Shown here: one piece after another, positions 41,923-49,998 of the stretch
Position numbering within the stretch: the first letter of the stretch is position 1
How the letters are laid out: each line of letters opens with the position of its first letter
Origin: an uncultured Bradyrhizobium sp.
Lineage (GTDB): Bacteria > Pseudomonadota > Alphaproteobacteria > Rhizobiales > Xanthobacteraceae
DNA length: 64,000 nucleotides
NCBI RefSeq assembly: GCF_936928535.1
Contig: NZ_CAKZHY010000169.1
Span: 62,001-126,000 of the forward strand
Direction: 5' to 3'
Notes under the pieces: generated by a model
The model's input: only the letters and a program-made list of their open reading frames with translations
Databases searched by the model: none
What the model was told of the DNA's origin: nothing
Program-made: the position numbers and the translations under genes

Positions 41923-42747
41923 TCAGCTCAGGGAGCGCTGTCGTCCATCGGTGCCGAACAACCGCGCGCGCAAATGCTGCAAGGTTTCGGCATCGTGCAG
42001 GTTCTTGATCTCTTCGATGGTCGCCCGTGTGGCCGGAAGGGGCGAAATACCAAGCTCTTTCCTGATCAGGCCAATCCAATGATCATAATATCGAATGGCG
42101 TCATTGCGCCGCTCGTCGAGCGCGAGCACGATCAGGAGGTATCGAACCAACTCTTCCCTGTAGGGATCGAAGCGGAGTGCGTGACGCGCGAGTTGAATGG
42201 CCTCGTGATGACGCTCCTGCTGTCCAAGATGCCGGACGAGGACAAGGGCGGCCTGGACGAACATGGAATGAAGCCGCTCGCGTTCCTCCAGAACCCAATC
42301 GGCCTCCTCTCCATCCAGGAAGGGACCCTCATACCGGTACAGGACGGTCAGTATCTCCTTGATCCTGCGCGCGTGGAGGTCAGCCACGGAGCCGCCGAGC
42401 GTCGTCTGGGCGGCGTGAAGGAGAGCCCAGGTATCGACGTCGAGCCAGGCGCACTTCTCCAGGATCGTCTCAGGGCCCACGGTTCTGAGATTGTTGTCCT
42501 TTTCGCATTCGCGAGACGACGCGAGCAGTTTCCGCAGGCGCCAGACCGCCGAGTTCATGGCCCGGCGCCCTCTCTCTGCGTCGAGGTCCGGCCAAAACAG
42601 GTCGATCATTCTTTCGCGGCGATGAGGGCGATCGGGAAAAGTGAAGAGAAAACCGGCCATCCGCCGCCCGGCTGGTCCGAGTTCAGCCCAGATATGTTCG
42701 TTGTCACTCGCGACTCGGCTGGACCCGAGCAGGCTTATCGTCAACAC
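41923..42747 (-). CDS. BTAD/SARP-type transcriptional activator
   Basis: This 274-aa protein begins with an OmpR-like winged helix (LTISLLGSSRVASDN...GPAGRRMAGFLFTFPDRPHRRERMIDLFWPDLDAERGRRAMNSAVWRLRKLL, about 1-75), followed by a bacterial transcriptional activation domain of TPR-like helices (about 100-255: EADWVLEERERL, LVRHLGQQERHHEAIQLARHALRFDPYREELVRYLLIVLALDERRNDAIRYY). It heads the leftward cassette and is the likely activator of the lipoprotein/hydrolase genes. A TTTTAG/CTAAAA inverted repeat lies 34 nt upstream. Confidence 0.88.
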   Translation of the reverse strand: MLTISLLGSSRVASDNEHIWAELGPAGRRMAGFLFTFPDRPHRRERMIDLFWPDLDAERGRRAMNSAVWRLRKLLASSRECEKDNNLRTVGPETILEKCAWLDVDTWALLHAAQTTLGGSVADLHARRIKEILTVLYRYEGPFLDGEEADWVLEERERLHSMFVQAALVLVRHLGQQERHHEAIQLARHALRFDPYREELVRYLLIVLALDERRNDAIRYYDHWIGLIRKELGISPLPATRATIEEIKNLHDAETLQHLRARLFGTDGRQRSLS

Positions 42748-42780
42748 GGCCTTGCCCCCAACGCACGCTTCAAAAGAACT

Positions 42781-42800
42781 TTTTAGAATTCGCCCTAAAA
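42781..42800. promoter_or_regulatory. Inverted repeat upstream of the BTAD regulator
   Basis: TTTTAG (42781-42786) and CTAAAA (42795-42800) face each other across 8 nt in a locally AT-rich segment just before the regulator gene. It may be an autoregulatory site, but 6-bp arms alone are weak evidence. Confidence 0.35.
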
Positions 42801-43466
42801 TTGTAGCCTGACAAAAAACTGCCCAGAGTCAAGATTTCAAATCGACGCTGCTGCTCGCTGCTCCCTGATGAGCTTTGCAGGCATTAGCGTGGTAGCGGGG
42901 TAGCGGGCTTACGTTCGCTCTGTCGACGGGCAACCTGAATCACTCCAAACTTCTGCGTGTAATCCAGTCGGCAGGATTTCTACTGAACAAACGTCGATCG
43001 CCGTTTGCTGACAGAACTGCGAAGGGCGAGGGGGCGCTTTTGATCGCCGGCGATGAGCTGTTCGAGATTGGTCCTGTCTGCGAGAGTGTAGATGTTCATG
43101 ATGCGGCCCCAGCCGTCGATGAACTCCGCAAGGGAGCGCATGCCAGGACATCTTCTCGGTTGCGTTGGGGGGGAGCGCTTGGAGAGCAAAAGAGCAGTGG
43201 CTGAATCGAATGCAATTACATAGTAATTTCAATTACATGAGAGTTCGCAATTGGCTCTGAATGGCGCACCATTGGCTTTCGGTGCCAAGCTTGGAGCGGG
43301 CATTCCCCTCCGCACACCGCCGGTTTGCTAGCAGACGCCCGTCCGATTATCCTTGAGGTTGTAGCGTCTGCACCTGTGATGCGGAGCGGCGCTTCGACGG
43401 CAACAATCGGCCAGCACGTGCAGCGTCTTGGGTTCGCCGATGGGAATGGTTCGAATCGCGGACAGC
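42801..43466. other. Gene-poor stretch with AT-rich regulatory-like repeats
   Basis: No convincing gene is seen here. A leftward frame at 42980-43189 (69 codons, with LAEFIDGWGRIMNIYTLADR) has gene-like codon use in its middle but no ribosome binding site or family, and may be a relic. The direct repeat CAATTACAT occurs at 43213-43221 and 43230-43238, and ATTAC-ATA-GTAAT is a perfect palindrome at 43215-43227. The 3' end is the upstream region of the AraC gene. Confidence 0.45.
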
Positions 43467-44603
43467 ATGGAAGCCACCGCACTTGACCTCGGCCTGCGCG
43501 GCGCAGTTGCCGGCCTTTTCCTGATGATGGTGGTCGTCACCCTCGGGCGTGTTCGCCCGCTGGCTACGATCAAATGGCTCAGCGTTGCCATGGCCGCCAC
43601 CGGCGCGCTCTACGCAATGGTAACAGCACCGTTCGTGCCGAAGGCATCGGTTTGGTGGATCATGCCGGTTCTGGGCGCCAATCCGGTGCTGGTCTGGTTA
43701 TGGGCGCGTGCGAATTTCGACGACGATTTCGTGGTTCGGCGCTGGCATGGCGTGCTGTGGCTGGCCGTCGTCGGCGTCTGGTTCTCGGTGATATACACCT
43801 GGACGACATGGCCTGACTTCGCCAAGGCGGGCGTTCGATCGATGTCGGTCCTGGCGATCGTCCTGGCATTATCGGCCGCCGTTCAGACCGTCAGGACGTG
43901 GAAGGCCGACCTCGTCCCCGGCCGGCGCCGGCTGCGGCTCGCGGTCCTGATTCTGGCGCTGCTCATTGTGGTCTTGCTGTCCGTCCCGGACCTGACGTCG
44001 ATCTCGGCCAATAGCTTCGGCATATCGGGCAGCCTGGCGACCGCGGCCGGTCTGCTGGCGATCGCGGCGCTGGCCGGATGGAGCCTGTTCCATCCGCCGC
44101 CGGCTCTTCCCGCTGCAGTCGCAATGGCTGCGGCAACTGCGTCCGAAAAGACGGATCGCGCGGCCCCGATCAAGGCGGCCGATGGCGGTCATGATGCCAC
44201 AACGTCGTTGCTGCTGCGTCGGCTCGACATTTTGATGACCGTCGAACGGGTCTATCGGCAGGAGGGCCTCACCATTGGCGGACTCGCGGCCAAGCTCGGC
44301 TTGCCGGAATATCGGCTCCGCCAGGCCATCAACGAGGGCCTCGGCTATCGCAACTTCAATGCCTTTCTCAATCGTTATCGAATCGATGAGGCCAAGGCGG
44401 CGCTATCCGATCCCAGTCAACGCGACGTCGCGGTGCTGACGATCGCCATGGACGCCGGTTTCCAGTCGATTGGTCCGTTCAATCGCGCGTTCAAAGCCGA
44501 AATCGGCCTGACGCCGACCGAATTCCGTCGTGACGCACTTGCCCGATCGGCGGCCATTGCATTGGAGAACGACGAAAACTTCAGAATCGGCCAATCCCGT
44601 TGA
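43467..44603 (+). CDS. AraC-family regulator with N-terminal seven-helix membrane domain
   Basis: This protein of about 378 aa has seven hydrophobic segments in its first 220 residues and an AraC-type double helix-turn-helix at the C-terminus (EGLTIGGLAAKLGLPEYRLRQAINEGLGYRNFNAFLNRYRIDEAKAALSDPS...VLTIAMDAGFQSIGPFNRAFKAEIGLTPTEFRR). It is thus a membrane-anchored regulator that could sense a membrane or periplasmic signal directly. It sits 64 nt before an efflux operon. Starts at 43428 (TTG), 43440 and 43446 are also possible. Confidence 0.88.
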   Translation: MEATALDLGLRGAVAGLFLMMVVVTLGRVRPLATIKWLSVAMAATGALYAMVTAPFVPKASVWWIMPVLGANPVLVWLWARANFDDDFVVRRWHGVLWLAVVGVWFSVIYTWTTWPDFAKAGVRSMSVLAIVLALSAAVQTVRTWKADLVPGRRRLRLAVLILALLIVVLLSVPDLTSISANSFGISGSLATAAGLLAIAALAGWSLFHPPPALPAAVAMAAATASEKTDRAAPIKAADGGHDATTSLLLRRLDILMTVERVYRQEGLTIGGLAAKLGLPEYRLRQAINEGLGYRNFNAFLNRYRIDEAKAALSDPSQRDVAVLTIAMDAGFQSIGPFNRAFKAEIGLTPTEFRRDALARSAAIALENDENFRIGQSR

Positions 44604-44667
44604 AAATCGGCTAGCCGAATTCTGTATCGGGCGAGAGCGAGCATGCGGGAGCGGGCAAGCTTTGGAG

Positions 44668-45735
44668 ATGGATGACAGGACGAGATCACTCCGCTCGCTC
44701 ACGATCGAACGGTCCCCGCCGGTCGGGCCTTCGTCACGGCCGCGACGATGGCTGCTGCCGACCGTCGGGATCTTGATCGCCCTGATCGTGCTGGGAAGCG
44801 GTCTGGCGTTTTGGCTCGGCAGCCCGATGCAGCCTGCGCTGGCGCCAGCCGCCGATGGGCCGTCGCCTCAGGTCGTCCAGCCCGATAACGCAGTTCAGAA
44901 GAGCGTGGCCCCTGCGCCCGGTAGCACCGGCAGTCTGATCGCGTCCGGCTACGTCGTGGCGCGCCGCAAGGCCACCATCGCGGCCGAGGTCACCGGAAAG
45001 GTGGTCGAGCTCCTGGTCGACGAGGGCATGGTGGTGCAGGCGGGCCAGGTTCTCGCCAGGCTCGACGATGTCCTGGCCGACAAGGATTACGCGCTGGCAC
45101 AGGCGCGCGCCGAGGCGTCCGAAGCGGCCATGGCCGCCATTGCCGCTGACCTCGCCGACGCCGAGCGGATCCTCGGTCGAACCCAGACGCTGTCGGGGAA
45201 GAACTATGCGACCGAAGCGGATCTGACCAAGGCGCAGGCCAGAGCCGGCGTGCTGCGGGCCCAGCTCCACCAGGCGCAGGCGCAACTGACGGCGGCTCGA
45301 CTCGAGGCCCAGCGCTACGGCGAGGTGCTCGGCAAGCACCGGATCCGCGCGCCCTTCGCCGGCGTCGTGGTCGACCGCAGCGCGCAACCCGGCGAGATGA
45401 TCTCGCCGCTGTCGGCTGGCGGCGGCTTCACCCGCACCGGCATCTGCACCATTGTCGACATGGACTCGATCGAGATCGAGGTTGACGTCAACGAAGCCTC
45501 GATCGGCCGCTTGCACGCCGGCACCCGCGTCGAAGCCGTGCTCGATGCTTATCCGGACTGGCGCATTCCGGGCGCCGTCATCGCCATCGTGCCCACAGCC
45601 AATCGCGAAAAGGCGACCGTCAAGGTCCGTGTCGGCATGGACGTGAAGGATCCACGCATTCTGCCTGACATGGCGATCAAGGTGACGTTCCTGGACGACG
45701 GCACGCCCGCCGCGGCGCGGCCCGATTCCCCCTGA
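44668..45735 (+). CDS. HlyD/MacA-family periplasmic adaptor subunit
   Basis: This 355-aa membrane-fusion protein has one N-terminal transmembrane helix (LLPTVGILIALIVLGSGLAFWLG), a lipoyl-like half (SGYVVARRKATIAAEVTGKVVELLVDEGMVVQAGQVLARLDD), a coiled-coil hairpin (about 125-195) and the second half (HRIRAPFAGVVVDRSAQPGEMISP). It would link the ABC permeases to an outer-membrane channel, none of which is encoded nearby. The start at 44668 is tentative, as GGAG directly abuts it. Confidence 0.9.
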   Translation: MDDRTRSLRSLTIERSPPVGPSSRPRRWLLPTVGILIALIVLGSGLAFWLGSPMQPALAPAADGPSPQVVQPDNAVQKSVAPAPGSTGSLIASGYVVARRKATIAAEVTGKVVELLVDEGMVVQAGQVLARLDDVLADKDYALAQARAEASEAAMAAIAADLADAERILGRTQTLSGKNYATEADLTKAQARAGVLRAQLHQAQAQLTAARLEAQRYGEVLGKHRIRAPFAGVVVDRSAQPGEMISPLSAGGGFTRTGICTIVDMDSIEIEVDVNEASIGRLHAGTRVEAVLDAYPDWRIPGAVIAIVPTANREKATVKVRVGMDVKDPRILPDMAIKVTFLDDGTPAAARPDSP

Positions 45736-45754
45736 GCACGCGGGAGTAAGACCC

Positions 45755-46465
45755 ATGTTATCGCCAGCCGACCCGATCGACCCGATGATCGACATCGTCG
45801 ATCTCTGCAAGCGTTTCACCAAGGGGAAGGAGACCATCACCATCTTCGATGCTCTCAACCTTGCGATTCCACGCGGCGATTTCGTTGCCGTGATGGGACC
45901 GTCGGGGTCCGGCAAGACCACCCTGCTCAACCTGCTTGGCGGCATCGATCGGTCCGATTCAGGCGCGATCGAGGTCGCCGGTGAGCGGCTTGATCGGCTG
46001 TCCGAGAGCGAACTGTCGCGCTGGCGCGCCTCCCATATCGGCTTCATCTTCCAGTTCTACAATCTGATGCCGATGCTGACCGCGGCGCAGAATGTCGAAT
46101 TGCCGCTGCTGCTGACGCGGCTCGGCCGCAAGGAGCGCCGTGAGCGGGTCGAGACGGCGCTCGGCGTGGTCGGGCTCGCCGACCGGGTCAAGCACTATCC
46201 CAAGGAAATGTCGGGCGGGCAGCAGCAGCGCGTCGCCATCGCGCGCGCCATCGTCTCCGATCCGGCGCTGCTGCTGTGCGACGAGCCGACCGGAGATCTC
46301 GATCGCAGCACCGCCGACGAGGTGCTGTCGATCCTGCAGGTGCTCAACCGCGATCTCGGCAAGACCATCGTGATGGTGACCCACGATCCGGCGGCGGCGC
46401 AATACGCCAAGCGGTCGCTGCATCTCGACAAGGGCCATTTCATCGAGAAGGAGCTCGTGGCGTGA
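45755..46465 (+). CDS. ABC transporter ATP-binding protein (MacB/LolD-like)
   Basis: This 236-aa ATPase has Walker A GPSGSGKTT, the typical LolD/MacB segment SHIGFIFQFYNLMPMLTAAQNVELPLLL, signature MSGGQQQRVAIARA and Walker B LLLCDEPTGDLD. It energises the two FtsX-like permeases that follow. Its stop overlaps the GTG start of the first permease. Confidence 0.94.
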   Translation: MLSPADPIDPMIDIVDLCKRFTKGKETITIFDALNLAIPRGDFVAVMGPSGSGKTTLLNLLGGIDRSDSGAIEVAGERLDRLSESELSRWRASHIGFIFQFYNLMPMLTAAQNVELPLLLTRLGRKERRERVETALGVVGLADRVKHYPKEMSGGQQQRVAIARAIVSDPALLLCDEPTGDLDRSTADEVLSILQVLNRDLGKTIVMVTHDPAAAQYAKRSLHLDKGHFIEKELVA

Positions 46466-47622
46466 ACGATCTGGTCCTGATCCGCAAGAACCTGTTCCGC
46501 CGGAAATTGCGGGCCATCCTGATGATGGTCTCGATCCTGATCGCGTTTGCGATCTTCGCCGTGCTGGCGAGCTTCGAGCGCGCCTTCAACGCCGGCCAGG
46601 ACCGCGCCACGCCCGACCGCCTGGTCGTCCTCAACAAGATCAACTTCACCCAGCCCTTGCCGATCTCCTACTACAACCGCGTCGCCGCCATCGACGGGGT
46701 CGCCCAGATCACCCACTTCAGCTGGTTCGGAGGCTATTACCAGGAGCCGAGGAACTTCATCGCTGCCTTTGCGGTCGATCCGGAGAACTGGATGAAGCTT
46801 CGCGACACCGACTTCGTGTTTTCACCCGAGGCTCGCGCCGCCTTCATCCGCGAGCGAACCGGCGTTCTGGTCGGGGCGCGCATGATGGAGAAATGGGGTT
46901 GGAAGGTCGGCGATCATATTCCGATCTCCAGCAGCATCTGGTCGCAAAAGAGCGGCTCGCACGCCTGGGACTTCATCATCGTCGGCAGCTTCACCGCCCG
47001 CATTCCGCAGGCAGACACCAACGTCATGCTGATGGGCTACGACTATTTCAACGAGACCCGCTCGTTCGGCAAGGACCTGATCAGCTGGCTGGCGCTGCGT
47101 ACCACGTCCGTGGCCGCGAACGAGCGCGTGATAGAGGCCATCGACGGGATGTTTGCCAACTCGCCTTACGAGACGACGACCGACAGCGAGAAGGCCTTCA
47201 GCAAGGCGTTCGCCGCCCAGCTCGGCAACATCGCCTTGATAGTCGAGCTGGTGGTCGGAGCGGCCTTCGTGACGATCCTGATGATCGTCGGCAACACCAT
47301 GGTGATGACGGTGCGCGAGCGCACACGCGAAATCGGCGTGCTGAAGACGCTGGGCTTTTCCGGCGGACGCATCCTGCGCATGGTGCTCGGCGAATCGATT
47401 CTGCTGGCGCTGCTCGGCGGCCTGCCTGGCCTCGGCGTCGCGCTGCTGCTGATCACGAAGGTGCGGGACAGCCTGATGAACTTCGTTCCGGCGCTCTCGC
47501 TCTACCCCGATATCGCGGCGGCGGCGGTGGGATTGATGGTCGTATTCGGCATCATCACTGGCCTGGTGCCGGCGCTCAATGCGATGCGCCTCAACATCGT
47601 CACCGCGCTGGGACGGAGCTGA
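46462..47622 (+). CDS. FtsX-like ABC transporter permease (first)
   Basis: This 386-aa permease has one transmembrane helix at the N-terminus (LRAILMMVSILIAFAIFAVLASF), a large periplasmic domain, and three helices at the C-terminus with the FtsX/MacB hallmark VRERTREIGVLKTLGFSGGRILRMVLGES. It starts at the GTG 46462, coupled to the ATPase stop (GTGA). Confidence 0.93.
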   Translation: MNDLVLIRKNLFRRKLRAILMMVSILIAFAIFAVLASFERAFNAGQDRATPDRLVVLNKINFTQPLPISYYNRVAAIDGVAQITHFSWFGGYYQEPRNFIAAFAVDPENWMKLRDTDFVFSPEARAAFIRERTGVLVGARMMEKWGWKVGDHIPISSSIWSQKSGSHAWDFIIVGSFTARIPQADTNVMLMGYDYFNETRSFGKDLISWLALRTTSVAANERVIEAIDGMFANSPYETTTDSEKAFSKAFAAQLGNIALIVELVVGAAFVTILMIVGNTMVMTVRERTREIGVLKTLGFSGGRILRMVLGESILLALLGGLPGLGVALLLITKVRDSLMNFVPALSLYPDIAAAAVGLMVVFGIITGLVPALNAMRLNIVTALGRS

Positions 47623-47626
47623 CCCG

Positions 47627-48814
47627 ATGCGCTCGATCATCCTGCAGATCCTGGCGGTCACCGCCATCAATCTCAAGAGCCTGCCGCAGCGCCTGTGGCT
47701 GTCTCTGGCCACCGTGATCGCGGTCGGGCTCGTCGTCACGGTCCTGCTGGCGTTCCTCTCCATGGCCAACGGCTTCCGGCGCACCATCGCCGATTCCGGT
47801 GCGGAGGATATCGCCGTCGTGCTGCGCAGCGGCGCCGTCTCGGAGATCAACAGCGTGGTCCTGCGCGACCAGGTCCGGCTGATCGAGGACGGCCCCGGCA
47901 TTGCGAGGGGACCCGACGGCAAACCGCAGACCTCGGGCGAACTCTATCTGACCGTCAATGGAATCAAGCGCAGCACCGGGACCAAGGCGAGCCTGCCGCT
48001 GCGCGGCCTTGGTCCGCTGGGGCCGGGCTTACGACGCGGCGTCGTCATCACCGCGGGCCGGATGTTCAATCCGGGCACCAACGAGATCATCGTCGGCAGG
48101 GCGCTCGGCAAGGAATTCGAAGGTTTCGAACTCGGCCAGACCGTGACGTTCAACAGTACGCGGTGGAGCGTGGTCGGAATCTTCGCCGCCGACGGCAGCG
48201 TGTTCGAATCGGAAATCTGGGCCGATCTGCCGGTGCTGCAGAGCCTGTTCAAGCGCGCCGGCTCCGTGCAGACCGTGCGGGCGCGGCTGACCAGCCCGGC
48301 AGCGATCGAGACGCTGCGCGCCTACAGCGACAACGATCCGCGTCTCAAGCTCGACGTGATGTCGGAGGCCGCCTATTTCGCCCAGCAGGCCTCGAATACG
48401 TCGGACCTGATCCAGAAGCTCGGCTGGCCGCTGGCGATCGCGATGGCGCTCGGTTCGCTCGCCGGTGCGCTCAACACGATGTACTCCTCGGTCGCGGCAC
48501 GGGCGACCGAGATCGCCACCTTGCGCGCCATCGGGTTCGGCGGCTTTTCGGCGTTCGTCGGTACGCTGGTGGAGTCGCTGATCCTCGCGGCGATCGGCGG
48601 CGTGATCGGGGCCGCAGCCACCTATCTGGTGTTTGACGGCTTCACCGCCTCGACCATGGGCGCAAGCTTCAGCCAAGTTGTTTTCAACTTCCAGCTCACG
48701 CCGCGCCTGATTGGACAGGGCCTGTTACTCGCGCTCGCCGTCGGTTTGTTCGGCGGCCTGTTTCCGGCACTGCGCGCCGCCCGCATGCCGATCGTCGCCG
48801 GGCTTTATGGGTGA
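47627..48814 (+). CDS. FtsX-like ABC transporter permease (second)
   Basis: This 395-aa permease has the same topology as its neighbour: an N-terminal helix (LWLSLATVIAVGLVVTVLLAFLSM), a periplasmic MacB-like core and three C-terminal helices with VAARATEIATLRAIGFGGFSAFVGTLVESL. With the first permease it should form a heterodimer in a tripartite exporter, perhaps for a toxic lipid-like compound or antibiotic; the substrate is not evident. Confidence 0.93.
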   Translation: MRSIILQILAVTAINLKSLPQRLWLSLATVIAVGLVVTVLLAFLSMANGFRRTIADSGAEDIAVVLRSGAVSEINSVVLRDQVRLIEDGPGIARGPDGKPQTSGELYLTVNGIKRSTGTKASLPLRGLGPLGPGLRRGVVITAGRMFNPGTNEIIVGRALGKEFEGFELGQTVTFNSTRWSVVGIFAADGSVFESEIWADLPVLQSLFKRAGSVQTVRARLTSPAAIETLRAYSDNDPRLKLDVMSEAAYFAQQASNTSDLIQKLGWPLAIAMALGSLAGALNTMYSSVAARATEIATLRAIGFGGFSAFVGTLVESLILAAIGGVIGAAATYLVFDGFTASTMGASFSQVVFNFQLTPRLIGQGLLLALAVGLFGGLFPALRAARMPIVAGLYG

Positions 48815-48823
48815 TCGTGTCCG

Positions 48824-48925
48824 CGATTTGATGAGGGCGTGAAGCTGCGCAACATCATGCAGACGATCTTGGGACATTCTTCCATCGCCAGGATCTACAC
48901 CACCCTCTTCCTCTGCCCCAAATAG
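48824..48925 (+). pseudogene. C-terminal fragment of a tyrosine recombinase
   Basis: The frame ending in TAG at 48923-48925 reads FDEGVKLRNIMQTILGHSSIARIYTTLF, which matches the C-terminal box of phage-type integrases (G..L..IQ..LGHSS...T..IYT), including the LGH histidine and the Tyr nucleophile position. No start or upstream part remains, and the fragment overlaps the end of the convergent LysR gene. It is the relic of a lost mobile element. Confidence 0.65.
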
Positions 48926-49791
48926 CGCAGCGCGAGCTTGATGAAATTGTGCACCACCATCGAGGTCTCGTCCTCCCTGTACACCAGGAACACGTCGGCG
49001 GCCGGCGGTGAGGGGCGGATGGGACGAAACGCGATGTCGGCTGTCGTGAAACGCGCGATCGACTGCGGCACGAGCGCGACGCCGAAGCCGGCCGCGATCA
49101 GGCTCGGGATCGACTGGGCGTCGACGACCTGCTGGGACACTTTTGGCAGGAAGCCGGCATCGACACAGCAGCTCTGCACATAGCGAGCGAAATCGGAGCT
49201 GTCGGGGTCGAGGACGACGTGATCCTCCGACGCCAGCTCGCCGAGCGAGACGCGCTTGCGTTTCGCCAGGCGGTGGCTGCGGGGCACGGCGAGAACGACC
49301 TCTTCCCGCCAGGCCAGCTTGCTGGTGAGGTCGCGTTCGGCGGGAACGCCGCGGATGAGGGAAATGTTGGTGGTCCGGTTCAGCAGGGCCGCGATCTGTC
49401 GCGCCGGCGCCTGCTCGTGCACGGTCATCCTGACCAATGGCGCGACCTCGCGGTAGGCCGCGAGCAACTCGGCAAGGCGACCGCGCAGGATCGACCCGGT
49501 CGCACCGAGATCCAGCGTTCCGACGAGGCCCGCGCCGATCGAGCGCACTTCGTCTTCCGCCGACTTGACCTGCTGCAGGATGGCGCGCCCGCGCAGCAGC
49601 ATCGCTTCACCGGCCTGGGTCAGCTCCACCTTGCGGCTCGTCCGGTAGAGCAGCTGGGTGCCGAGCTCGGCCTCGAGCGCCTGGATATGCTGGCTGAGCG
49701 GCGGCTGCGACAGGTTCAGCCGTCGTGCGGCGAGGGTGAAGCTGCGCTCTTCGGCGACCGCGATGAAGTATCTGACCTGACGGAGATCCAT
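48895..49791 (-). CDS. LysR-family transcriptional regulator
   Basis: This 298-aa regulator has the N-terminal helix-turn-helix MDLRQVRYFIAVAEERSFTLAARRLNLSQPPLSQHIQALE and a periplasmic-binding-like effector domain. It diverges from dctA-allA-allE, across about 200 nt with an AT-rich block at 49800-49845, so it probably controls that operon. Its 3' end runs into the recombinase relic, and it ends 80 nt from the ABC permease. Confidence 0.92.
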   Translation of the reverse strand: MDLRQVRYFIAVAEERSFTLAARRLNLSQPPLSQHIQALEAELGTQLLYRTSRKVELTQAGEAMLLRGRAILQQVKSAEDEVRSIGAGLVGTLDLGATGSILRGRLAELLAAYREVAPLVRMTVHEQAPARQIAALLNRTTNISLIRGVPAERDLTSKLAWREEVVLAVPRSHRLAKRKRVSLGELASEDHVVLDPDSSDFARYVQSCCVDAGFLPKVSQQVVDAQSIPSLIAAGFGVALVPQSIARFTTADIAFRPIRPSPPAADVFLVYREDETSMVVHNFIKLALRYLGQRKRVV

Positions 49792-49998
49792 AGCGAAAAC
49801 CTATCAATCGTGTCGTTCTATATATTGGACTTGATGTCGCACCTGGTCAACGAATGACCGATGCAGTCGTCGTCCGCTTGCGAGCGGCGAATGGCTATGC
49901 ACGCCGCGGCCTCATATCGCCGCCAATGACAACAATGGCGAAAGGCTCAAGCCGCCGACCAAGCCAGACAGAGACAAGCCCTTTCAGCGAGGAAAGCC

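Noticed and set aside
42787..42797. AATTCGCCCT string resembling a cloning-vector junction
   Set aside because: The flanking bases are ordinary genomic sequence that forms part of a TTTTAG/CTAAAA repeat; coincidence is the simplest reading.
42909..43232. Leftward open frame of 107 codons in the gap before the AraC gene
   Set aside because: Its composition is that of a shadow frame and no family is recognised; the overlapping 69-codon frame is mentioned only as a possible relic.
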